Origin: Verrucomicrobiota bacterium
GTDB lineage: Bacteria > Verrucomicrobiota > Verrucomicrobiia > Opitutales > Oceanipulchritudinaceae
Reading direction: 5' to 3'
Assembly (NCBI GenBank): GCA_009908535.1
Contig: JAAAOD010000215.1
Location: 1-10,978 of the forward strand
Length of the DNA stretch: 10,978 bases
Below, one piece after another: positions 1-6,053 of this stretch (position 1 is the first letter of the stretch; every line of letters begins with the position of its first letter). Position numbers and translations under genes: made by a program. The notes under the pieces are model-generated. The model was not told the origin of the DNA, did no database searches, and saw only the letters and a program-made list of their open reading frames with translations.

Positions 1-359
1 GGAGCATTCCGGCGCTGCGGGAGATGATGCGGGAACTCCGCACCGGCCATGACGTCGGCATCAGTCCGGACGGGCCCTCCGGTCCGCTCTATTCCGTGCA
101 GCCGGGGGCCCTCGCCCTCGGGCGGAAGTTGCAGGTCCCTCTTCTTCTCATCGCGATGAACGCCCGCCGCGCCCTTCGCTTGCGCACATGGGACCGGCAT
201 CTTGTTCCGTGGCCCTTCGCGAAGGTGGAGGTCGCGATGCGGGAGATCGGGACCCACGACCCGCTCTTCTCGATGCCGGAAGAGGAAGCCCGCGCGCGGC
301 TGCGGCGGGTTTACCTTGAGATGACCAGGGACCCCTTCCAGATTCCCGGGAATGAATAA
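1..359 (+). CDS. Lysophospholipid acyltransferase-like protein (DUF374 type), 3' part only
   Basis: The reading frame is open from base 3, and 118 residues are visible before the TAA stop; the start lies left of the window. The stretch SPDGPSGPLYSVQPGALALG, followed by a hydrophobic strand and a WDRHLVPWPF segment, matches the C-terminal half of DUF374 proteins. These belong to the lysophospholipid acyltransferase superfamily and usually read (T/S)PDGPRGP...GA..LA..., then SWDRF..P.PF. Family members are thought to transfer fatty acyl groups onto lipid or lipid A-like acceptors at the inner membrane. The catalytic HX4D box would lie upstream, so activity cannot be judged here. The gene overlaps the next one by 8 bases, suggesting a shared mRNA. 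The family call is fairly sure; the acceptor substrate is unknown. Confidence 0.82.
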   Translation, partial: SIPALREMMRELRTGHDVGISPDGPSGPLYSVQPGALALGRKLQVPLLLIAMNARRALRLRTWDRHLVPWPFAKVEVAMREIGTHDPLFSMPEEEARARLRRVYLEMTRDPFQIPGNE

Positions 360-363
360 GATC
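346..363 (+). repeat. Start-site direct repeat, copy 1
   Basis: CCGGG followed by AATGAATAAGATC spans the start codon of the 86-residue membrane protein gene. The same bases recur at 605-623 with one extra T. In both copies the ATG is the start codon of a gene and is followed by codons for N-K-I. The match is seen directly; its origin (duplication or selected start context) is inference. Confidence 0.6.
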
Positions 364-612
364 GAATGGACGGAGGCGCTCTGCTTCGCGGGACTGCGGC
401 TGATGGCGGTTGCGATGCTGCTCTTCGGCGGCCTGCAGTTGCTCTTTGCCATCATGGATGTCTGGTACCGCTTCGATCCGAATTACTTCGGGGCCTTTTT
501 CAGCACGCACCTGCTTCGCCCGCTGATCGTCCTTGTCGCCGGCGGCCTGCTTTACGGGCTTTCGCCGAAACTTGCCGGCGGCATGGTGCGTTGTTTGCAG
601 CGGTCCGGGTAA
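352..612 (+). CDS. Small membrane protein of unknown function, 86 aa
   Basis: The protein begins MNKIEW and has two likely membrane helices, at about residues 10-35 (rich in L, M, A, F) and 53-75 (PLIVLVAGGLLYG region). A short polar loop with several aromatic residues lies between them, and the tail is basic. No family is recognised. It is accepted as a gene because it fills the space between two confident genes, starts inside the stop region of the acyltransferase gene (8-base overlap), and its TAA shares one base with the next ATG. It is probably made by translational coupling and may act at the inner membrane with its neighbours. The first codons are nearly identical to those of the next gene (see the direct repeat). 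Function cannot be stated. Confidence 0.72.
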   Translation: MNKIEWTEALCFAGLRLMAVAMLLFGGLQLLFAIMDVWYRFDPNYFGAFFSTHLLRPLIVLVAGGLLYGLSPKLAGGMVRCLQRSG

Positions 613-623
613 TGAATAAGATC
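605..623 (+). repeat. Start-site direct repeat, copy 2
   Basis: CCGGG-T-AATGAATAAGATC spans the stop of the 86-residue gene and the start codon of the heparinase-family gene. It matches 346-363 except for one inserted T, which creates the TAATG stop/start overlap. The first four codons (M-N-K-I) are shared by both genes, and the sixth residue is tryptophan in both. Neither copy has a clear Shine-Dalgarno sequence, so the shared context may matter for re-initiation. Confidence 0.6.
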
Positions 624-2405
624 AGGTGGAAATTCTGGACGGTCCTCGCGTTGATGCTTCTGAACAGAAGCGCGGCCGCGCTTCCCTCCGTCATGGATCC
701 GTTCATCCGGCCGGCGCCGGCGCCGGAAAACCTCATGGAACGGGCGCGGGCAGCGACGGAGGACCGGTTTTATATCCTTGAGAAGTGGCACCGCCTCCCG
801 CGCGGGGAGGATGGGCATCTCGACTGGCGCTACCGGGGTTCCGGGGGCGACAAGGAGACGGCCTGGATGCTGAACCGGCACGCGGTCCTCGTGCACCTCG
901 GACAGGCGTGGGAGAAAACCGGCAATCCTGCTTTCAAGGCCACCCTGAACGCGCTGTTCCGGGATTGGGTGCGGGCCAACCCGTATCCGGACCGGATGAC
1001 TTTTTCGGCCCCATGGCGGGCGCTGGAGGTGGCCCGGCGGATCCTCGACGCATGGCCGTACCTTTATTTCACCCCCGGGCTTCTCGATGAGGAAAGCCGA
1101 CGGCTGATGCGGACCTCCCTGCCCCATCATGCGGACGCCCTGCGCGAGCACGCCTCTTTCTGGGGCGGTAACCACCTCCTTACGGAAAAACTGGCCCTGT
1201 TGCAACTGGGCGTACTGTGGCCGGACTTCCCGGAAAGCGGAGAGTGGCGGGACCATGCCGATGCGGCGCTCGCGGAAGGATTTCTTTCGCAGTCGTATCC
1301 GGACGGCAGCTACAAGGAGTTGAGCAATCACTATCAGCGGGTGGTCCTCCGCAACGCCCATACCTACCTGCAACTGCTCGCGGCCACCGGTGCCGCCCAC
1401 ACCGAGCGGCCGGTGACGGCGCGCATTGTGAAGATGTGGGAATTTTTCGCCGGGGTGGCGCGCCCGGACGGGCTCGGTCCGGTCAACAACGCCTCCGACC
1501 TTGAAGACAACGCCGCTTTCCTGCGCGAAGTAGCCGCCTTTTACGAACGCCCGGACTGGCTCTACATCGCCACCAACGGCACCGAGGGCCGCCGCCCCGA
1601 GGGCTCCCCGTCCCGCTGTTTTCCATGGGCGGGTCAGCTCGTCCTGCGTGACAGCTGGCAAAGCGACGGCGACTGGATTTATTTCGATGCCGGCCCCTAC
1701 GGCACCGCCCACCAGCATGTCGACCGCCTGCATATCAGCGCCGTTCTCGGCGGTCGCCCGGTCCTGCTCGATTCCGGGCGTTACCATTATCGCCCGGGGC
1801 CGCTGAAGAGCTACTTCCGCGGTCCGGAAGGCCATTCCACGCTGCTTCTCGACGGCGAACCGGCCCGGCAGGCCCCGCGCGCCGTCCGCGCGCCCCTGCG
1901 CCTCCCTTTTTCCGAGGACAGGACCTCCGCCATCGCCTCCGCCGAAGCGGCCTTTCCGGAAGCGGCCGCCTCTCTACGGGCCCCGACCCGCTGGAAGCGA
2001 AGCCTTCTTTACGACAAGGCGGGCGTCCTCGTCATTATCGATCAGGTGGAGGCCTTCGCCGTGCGGCACTACGCCTTCCGCTGGCAGTTCGCGCCGGGCA
2101 TCAGCGAGGTCGGGGCCCGCCGCGCCCTCCGTCCCATGGCCGATGCCGCGCGCCTGCGGGCGAACGTCCGCACGGGCACGGACAACCCCCCCCGAGGCGG
2201 CTTTTTCAGCGCGCAATACAACCGCAAGGTCCCCGCCCCGATGGGGCTCTTTACCGGATGGCTGGGCGGCCCCGCCACCTTCGTCTGGGTAGTCCAGGAT
2301 CCCTCCGAGCCTCCGGTGCGGGTGCGGCTCCAGCGGGACGGGCACTCCCTTGCGGTGGAATTGGCGGGACCGGAAGGCCGACGCCGCCACGAGATCCCTC
2401 GCTAG
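612..2405 (+). CDS. Exported heparinase II/III-family polysaccharide lyase
   Basis: This 597-residue protein has a signal peptide (basic MNKIRWK, hydrophobic core, SAAA cleavage site near residue 23), so it should act in the periplasm or outside the cell. An all-alpha heparinase II/III N-terminal domain covers about residues 40-310, and the beta-rich C-terminal heparinase II/III-like domain begins near residue 340. Likely active-site residues by analogy with PL15/PL17/PL21 enzymes are N187-H188 in a WGGNHLL motif, Y241 (in NHYQR) and H367/H369 in AHQHVDRL. The H188 to Y241 spacing resembles that of known enzymes. Such enzymes cleave uronic-acid polysaccharides (alginate, heparin-like) by beta-elimination. 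The frame stays open upstream to 366, but the start at 612 gives the signal peptide and a TAATG overlap with the upstream gene. Sitting behind an acyltransferase gene rather than in a visible sugar-utilisation locus, it may remodel the cell's own polysaccharide. The substrate is unknown. Confidence 0.85.
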   Translation: MNKIRWKFWTVLALMLLNRSAAALPSVMDPFIRPAPAPENLMERARAATEDRFYILEKWHRLPRGEDGHLDWRYRGSGGDKETAWMLNRHAVLVHLGQAWEKTGNPAFKATLNALFRDWVRANPYPDRMTFSAPWRALEVARRILDAWPYLYFTPGLLDEESRRLMRTSLPHHADALREHASFWGGNHLLTEKLALLQLGVLWPDFPESGEWRDHADAALAEGFLSQSYPDGSYKELSNHYQRVVLRNAHTYLQLLAATGAAHTERPVTARIVKMWEFFAGVARPDGLGPVNNASDLEDNAAFLREVAAFYERPDWLYIATNGTEGRRPEGSPSRCFPWAGQLVLRDSWQSDGDWIYFDAGPYGTAHQHVDRLHISAVLGGRPVLLDSGRYHYRPGPLKSYFRGPEGHSTLLLDGEPARQAPRAVRAPLRLPFSEDRTSAIASAEAAFPEAAASLRAPTRWKRSLLYDKAGVLVIIDQVEAFAVRHYAFRWQFAPGISEVGARRALRPMADAARLRANVRTGTDNPPRGGFFSAQYNRKVPAPMGLFTGWLGGPATFVWVVQDPSEPPVRVRLQRDGHSLAVELAGPEGRRRHEIPR

Positions 2406-2432
2406 CCCCGGGACGGCGCCCCATAGCCGGAG

Positions 2433-2490
2433 GGAAGCGCTGCTGCGCTGCTGCGCTTCCGCGTAGGGCCGTGCTTCCGCGCAGGCCCCA
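2433..2490. repeat. Tandem and inverted repeats after the heparinase gene
   Basis: GGAAGCGC (2433-2440) and GCGCTTCC (2453-2460) form an 8-base-pair stem around a 12-base loop. The same segment is also an 8-base tandem repeat, GCGCTGCT twice and then GCGCTTCC (2437-2460). An 18-base imperfect tandem repeat follows, GCTTCCGCG at 2455 and again at 2473, with 14 of 18 positions matching. There is no T run, so this is at best a weak or Rho-aided 3' end for the heparinase transcript. It could also be the remnant of a dispersed intergenic repeat. Confidence 0.45.
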
Positions 2491-2498
2491 TAAACCGA

Positions 2499-2561
2499 CG
2501 CTTATCTGATAATAGACTTGCGCTTATTCGATTGTGACAGTAATGTTACGCTTATGTTACG
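2499..2561. promoter_or_regulatory. AT-richer stretch with repeated CGCTTAT and ATGTTACG; possible promoter/operator region
   Basis: CGCTTAT occurs at 2499, 2521 and 2549. ATGTTACG occurs at 2543 and 2554, exactly 11 bases apart (about one helical turn), and the first copy lies in the near-palindrome GTAA-TG-TTAC (2540-2549). The region is clearly less GC-rich than its surroundings, as expected for a promoter ahead of ychF or the small ORF. The best sigma-70-like pair is TTGTGA (2532) with TATGTT (2553), but the 15-base spacer is too short to trust. Repeats are seen; regulatory function is inferred. Confidence 0.35.
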
Positions 2562-2718
2562 TCCTCGACACAGAAAAATTTCCTTCCGCTCGGTTCTTGG
2601 CAGCATTATCCATGGCGTCGCCGCTCTGTTTCGCCGCGACCTGTGGGACAGCAAATGGGGCCACCGCGTAATGGACCAGGTCTTCCGGGAAGGCCGCTTC
2701 AGCCCAAACCGGGATTGA
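2554..2718 (+). CDS. Possible small basic protein, 54 aa
   Basis: An ATG at 2554 opens a 54-residue frame ending FREGRFSPNRD at a TGA. The frame also reads back to a TTG at 2518 (66 residues). The product is rich in arginine and histidine, has one short hydrophobic patch (about residues 15-23) and no recognised domain. The second half uses codons ending mostly in G or C, like the real genes nearby, which argues for coding. There is no clear Shine-Dalgarno sequence. The stop codon lies in the loop of a perfect 6-base-pair hairpin, and a T run follows. It could instead be part of the ychF leader. Conservation in relatives would decide. Confidence 0.35.
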   Translation: MLRPRHRKISFRSVLGSIIHGVAALFRRDLWDSKWGHRVMDQVFREGRFSPNRD

Positions 2719-2754
2719 CCCGGTCGCCTCCGGCAGGCATTCCTTGCCCTTTTT
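2708..2754 (+). terminator. Hairpins and T run before ychF; weak terminator or leader structure
   Basis: ACCGGG (2708-2713) and CCCGGT (2719-2724) form a perfect 6-base-pair stem with a 5-base loop holding the TGA of the small ORF. A second stem, GGCAGG against CCTTGCC (2732-2748, one bulged base), is followed directly by TTTTT at 2750-2754 after one C. The second element fits a modest intrinsic terminator only about 28 bases ahead of the ychF start. If it works, ychF must be read by attenuated read-through or from a promoter in this short gap. Confidence 0.35.
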
Positions 2755-2781
2755 CGGTGAGCCGGAAAAGGCCAAGGACGT

Positions 2782-3888
2782 ATGCAAGCAGGAATTGTCG
2801 GACTGCCCAACGTGGGCAAAAGCACGCTTTTTAACGCCGTTACCCGCAACCGCAAGGCGGATGCGGCGAATTACCCCTTTTGCACCATTGAGCCGAATGT
2901 CGGCATGGTGCAGGTCCCGGACGAGCGCCTTCCCCCGCTGGCGAAAGTGGCGAAGACGGAAAAGATCGTCCCGGCCACGATCGAGTTCGTGGACATCGCC
3001 GGCCTGGTTGCCGGAGCTTCCAAGGGCGAAGGCCTGGGGAACCAGTTTCTGTCGCATATCCGGCAGGTGGACGCCATCGTCCAGGTGGTGCGCTGCTTCG
3101 AGGACGATGATGTCATCCACAGCATGGGCGGGGTCGATCCGGTGCGCGACATCGACATCATCACGACCGAGCTGGTCCTCGCGGACCTGCAGTCGGTGGA
3201 AAACCAGCTCGAACGCCAATCCCGCCGGGCCAAGGGCGCGGACAAGGAAGCGGTGGCCAGCGTTGCCCTGCTCGAGCGCCTGCGCGAGCACCTTAACGAA
3301 GGGCGGCCCGCTCACCTGCTTCCCGTCGATGAGGAGGAAGCCCCACGGCTACGGAACTTTTTTCTTCTCACAACCAAACCCGTCATCTTCGCCTGCAACG
3401 TTCGCGAGGAGGACCTTGCCGAGCCGGGGGCGAACCCGCATGTGCAGGCCGTGGAGGCGTACGTCGCCGAACACCACGAGGCGGCTTCCTGCGCAATCTG
3501 TTCCAAGCTGGAGGAGGAGCTTACGGATATGGAGCCAGCCGAAGCGGCGGATTTCCTCGCCGAACTTGGGGTGAGCGACAGTGGGGCGGGCAAGCTTATC
3601 CGCTCCGCCTACGATCTCCTCGGCCTCGCGAGCTTCTTCACTGCCGGCGAAAAGGAAGCGCGGGCATGGACTTTCACCAAGGGCATGAAGGCCCCCGCCT
3701 GCGCCGGGGTCATCCACACCGATTTTGAGCAGGGCTTCATCAAGGCGGAAGTCATTCCATGGAAGGAACTTGTCGATGCCGGCTCCAGGGCGGCGGCCCG
3801 CGATCAAGGAAAATTGCGTCTCGAGGGCAAGGAATATGTCATGAAGGAAGGCGACGTCGTGGAGTTCCGTTTCAATAAGACAGGCTAA
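2782..3888 (+). CDS. ychF: Ribosome-binding ATPase/GTPase YchF (OLA1/Obg-related family)
   Basis: The protein has 368 residues, close to the 363 of E. coli YchF, and aligns in memory along its whole length. Visible motifs are the P-loop GLPNVGKS (residues 7-14), the switch region DIAGLV starting at D71 and followed by GASKGEGLGNQFL, and NVRE at 206-209 in place of the usual NKxD base-specificity motif. That NxxE form is the family hallmark and explains its preference for ATP. A C-terminal TGS domain begins near residue 284 (FFTAGEKEARAW) and runs to the end. YchF is a cytosolic protein that binds ribosomes and the proteasome or other partners and is linked to stress responses. AAGGA at 2774-2778 is close to the start; a longer purine run at 2764-2771 is better placed. 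The lipoprotein gene follows after 49 bases with no obvious terminator. Confidence 0.97.
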   Translation: MQAGIVGLPNVGKSTLFNAVTRNRKADAANYPFCTIEPNVGMVQVPDERLPPLAKVAKTEKIVPATIEFVDIAGLVAGASKGEGLGNQFLSHIRQVDAIVQVVRCFEDDDVIHSMGGVDPVRDIDIITTELVLADLQSVENQLERQSRRAKGADKEAVASVALLERLREHLNEGRPAHLLPVDEEEAPRLRNFFLLTTKPVIFACNVREEDLAEPGANPHVQAVEAYVAEHHEAASCAICSKLEEELTDMEPAEAADFLAELGVSDSGAGKLIRSAYDLLGLASFFTAGEKEARAWTFTKGMKAPACAGVIHTDFEQGFIKAEVIPWKELVDAGSRAAARDQGKLRLEGKEYVMKEGDVVEFRFNKTG

Positions 3889-3937
3889 TTCGATTTCCCT
3901 TTCTTGACGGGGAGCAGGAAGCGGAAACTGTGACTAC

Positions 3938-4585
3938 ATGCCGCAAGTGAAGCCCCTCTTTTCATTAGGTATCCTAATCTTCCTGGCCGGTTGTTCTGAT
4001 TCCCGGGACGCACGTGTCTATGAGGTTGCGAAGGAGGACCCCCCGCCGCCGCCGGAGGCGCCCGCGGACGCTCCCATGGCCCCCTTTGCGGGAAACGGGG
4101 AGGCGCAACCGGAACGGCCCGCGGGCGCCGCTGACATGGCTTCCCGGCGTCTGCCGGAGGAAGCCTTGAATCAGGGCGGAGACAATCCGGACTGGACCGT
4201 GCCGGCCAGCTGGAATGCGAGTGAGGGGTCGGCCATGCGGCGCGCAAGCTTCGCTGCGGACGGGCCGGGCGGACCGGTCGACATCGCGGTGACCTCCTTT
4301 CCCGGTGACGTCGGCGGACTGGCCGCCAACCTCAACCGCTGGCGACGCCAGATCGGGCTCCCTCCCCTCGCCCCCGGAGAAGTGGAAAGCGCGGTGACGC
4401 GCGTTCCCGTCGGGGATAAGGAGGCGGTACTCTGCCGCATGGAAGGGGAAACGCAGGCGACGATGGCGGCGATTTTCGAACACGACGGCAATTCGTGGTT
4501 CCTCAAAATGACCGGCCCGCGGTCGTCGGTGGCCGCCAACGCGGAATCCTTCACGCAATTCGTCGAAACCGTGCGATTTCCATGA
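3938..4585 (+). CDS. Lipoprotein of unknown function ahead of the cytochrome c assembly genes
   Basis: This 215-residue protein has a short signal peptide ending in a lipobox (LAGC, lipidated cysteine C19, serine at +2). A charged and proline-rich linker follows (about 25-65, including PPPPPEAP), then a folded domain at about 85-215 with WTVPASW, DIAVTSFPGDVGGLAANLNR, WRRQIGLPPL and a closing SWFLKMTGP segment. I recognise this domain as one that recurs in uncharacterised Planctomycetes/Verrucomicrobia proteins, but I know no function. The protein should be anchored in a membrane facing the periplasm. The gene starts 49 bases after ychF, and its last 4 bases overlap the next start (ATGA), so it is the first member of the ResB/CcsA unit. 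A helper role in periplasmic cytochrome c maturation or respiration is inference from position only. Confidence 0.82.
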   Translation: MPQVKPLFSLGILIFLAGCSDSRDARVYEVAKEDPPPPPEAPADAPMAPFAGNGEAQPERPAGAADMASRRLPEEALNQGGDNPDWTVPASWNASEGSAMRRASFAADGPGGPVDIAVTSFPGDVGGLAANLNRWRRQIGLPPLAPGEVESAVTRVPVGDKEAVLCRMEGETQATMAAIFEHDGNSWFLKMTGPRSSVAANAESFTQFVETVRFP

Positions 4586-4836
4586 ACGAGCCCTCCCGAA
4601 AAGAAAACGTATCCGGATTTTCCTTACGCGACCTCGGCCTCCCCGGCCTGTACGCCCTCATTTTCGCGATCAGCGGCTGGTTGATCCTGCTCGCCAATCT
4701 GTTCCCGATCGCCAGGGACCGTGGCTGGATATTTCCGGTCGTGGATGACGTGGCCGGACTGGCCGCGAGCACCATCCTGCTGCTGGTGCTTTCCCTCACC
4801 CCCTATGCCCTCCGGCAAATGTTCCGCCGCCGATGA
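4582..4836 (+). CDS. Small membrane protein between the lipoprotein and ResB genes, 84 aa
   Basis: The protein has a polar 20-residue N-terminus, a first helix at about 23-45 (LYALIFAISGWLILLANLF) and a second at about 58-77 (VAGLAASTILLLVLSLTPYA), ending in a basic FRRR tail. The basic tail after the second helix suggests that both ends are cytoplasmic, with a short periplasmic loop. No family is recognised. ATGA overlaps at both ends (with the lipoprotein and with resB) show it belongs to a translationally coupled set, which supports it being real. A subunit-like or assembly role with ResB/CcsA is possible but unproven. Confidence 0.78.
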   Translation: MNEPSRKENVSGFSLRDLGLPGLYALIFAISGWLILLANLFPIARDRGWIFPVVDDVAGLAASTILLLVLSLTPYALRQMFRRR

Positions 4837-6053
4837 AGAACCCCGTCTTCAATTTCCTCAGCTCCATTCGGCTGACTCTCTTCCTCCTCGCAGCGAGCCT
4901 GCTCCTCGTCTTTTTCGGCACCCTCGATCAGGTCCACTACGGGATTTATCACACGCAGCAGAAGTACTTCGAGCATGCCTTTGTCGTTTGGGAATATCCG
5001 GCACAGTGGGCCTTCGGAGAGGCGCTTTCCTGGCTCCATCTTCCCATGCCCGGGGGCTACCTGCTGGGGCCCCTGCTGGTGGTGAACCTCGTCTGCGCGC
5101 ACTTCCACTATTTTCGTCCCTCCTGGAAAAAGGTCGGCATCACCCTCATCCATGCCGGCATTGTCCTGCTGCTTCTGGGCCAGCTCTGGACGCAGCTGCG
5201 GCAGGTGGAATACTTCCTCTGGCTGGAGGAGGGACAGGAACAGAATTTTGTAGAGGCTTTTCACTACGACGAGTTCGTTCTTATCGACAAAAGCGGGGAG
5301 GAAACCGAGCAGGTCTTCAGCTGGGACGCCCGCGCCCTGCGCCAGGAAGGCCGTGTCCTCGGCAACCCGGAGTTGCCCTTCGAGGCGGAAGTCCTGTGGT
5401 ACGCGCGCAACGCGGCGATCTTTCCGCGCCCGCCCCAGGCCGGCAACCGCTTCCCCGAAATGCCCTTCAACCGCGGGATCGGCGAGGAACGCGACCTTGT
5501 CGCTCTCATGAAAAAACCCACCTATGCGGAGGGCGAGCGCAACGCCACTTCCGCCATCGTGCGCCTTCGCGACAAGGAAAGCGGCGAGCCCGTCGGGACA
5601 TGGCTTCTATCAAATCTTTTTCGCCAGAGCCTCCCCATGCAGCAGTACTTCCCGCCGCAGACCTTCGAGCACGACGGGCGGGAATGGGAGATCGCCCTGC
5701 GCTTCAAGCGGAAATACCTGCCGGCGGAGATCCAGTTGCTCGATTTCAAGCACGATCAGTACCCCGGCACGACCATCGCCTACAATTTTTCCAGTGAAGT
5801 GAAGATCCTCAAGCCGGAGGAAGCGACGGGGCGCACCACCCTGATCTACATGAACCATCCCCTGCGCTACGCCGGCCTGACGTTCTACCAGGCCTCCTTC
5901 GCGGACAATAACACCAAGTCCATGTTCCAGGTCGTGCGCAATCCCGCCCGCTGGGTTCCCTACGTCGCCTGCGCCATCGTCAGCCTCGGGCTTGTCCTGC
6001 AGTTCGGCATCAGCCTTTACGTCCACGCCCTCCGCCGGCCCCGCGCATCATGA
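4833..6053 (+). CDS. resB: ResB-like cytochrome c biogenesis protein
   Basis: This 406-residue inner-membrane protein belongs to the ResB/Ccs1 family of System II cytochrome c assembly. Membrane helices lie at about residues 12-30 (after a conserved-looking SSIRLTLFLL), 75-93 and 101-121. A long periplasmic domain of about 250 residues follows, then a last helix at about 373-399. H107 in LIHAGIVLLLLGQ sits where ResB/Ccs1 proteins carry a conserved membrane histidine that binds haem. PLRYAGLTFYQASF before the last helix is also typical. With CcsA it forms the synthetase that moves haem outward and joins it to CXXCH apocytochromes. The start overlaps the previous stop, and the next start overlaps its own stop (ATGA both times). 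The exact symbol used in this lineage may differ (ccs1, ccsB). Confidence 0.9.
   Translation: MKNPVFNFLSSIRLTLFLLAASLLLVFFGTLDQVHYGIYHTQQKYFEHAFVVWEYPAQWAFGEALSWLHLPMPGGYLLGPLLVVNLVCAHFHYFRPSWKKVGITLIHAGIVLLLLGQLWTQLRQVEYFLWLEEGQEQNFVEAFHYDEFVLIDKSGEETEQVFSWDARALRQEGRVLGNPELPFEAEVLWYARNAAIFPRPPQAGNRFPEMPFNRGIGEERDLVALMKKPTYAEGERNATSAIVRLRDKESGEPVGTWLLSNLFRQSLPMQQYFPPQTFEHDGREWEIALRFKRKYLPAEIQLLDFKHDQYPGTTIAYNFSSEVKILKPEEATGRTTLIYMNHPLRYAGLTFYQASFADNNTKSMFQVVRNPARWVPYVACAIVSLGLVLQFGISLYVHALRRPRAS

Noticed and set aside
366..611. N-terminal extension of the lyase frame back to 366
   Set aside because: It overlaps the 86-residue membrane protein frame, reads as arginine/alanine-rich filler, and would bury the clear signal peptide that begins at 612.
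552..1835. Long minus-strand open frame (427 codons) inside the lyase gene
   Set aside because: GC-rich DNA gives long antisense frames; the product has no recognisable domain, while the plus strand has a full heparinase-type protein.
2557..3315. Minus-strand open frame of 252 codons across the ychF 5' half
   Set aside because: Antisense shadow of ychF, which is certain from its motifs.
3901..3932. TTGACG at 3904 as a promoter for the lipoprotein operon
   Set aside because: No acceptable -10 box at 16-18 bases; co-transcription with ychF is as likely.
4721..5797. Plus-strand 358-codon frame overlapping resB
   Set aside because: Out-of-frame shadow with arginine/proline-rich composition; ResB in the other frame has proper membrane helices and conserved motifs.
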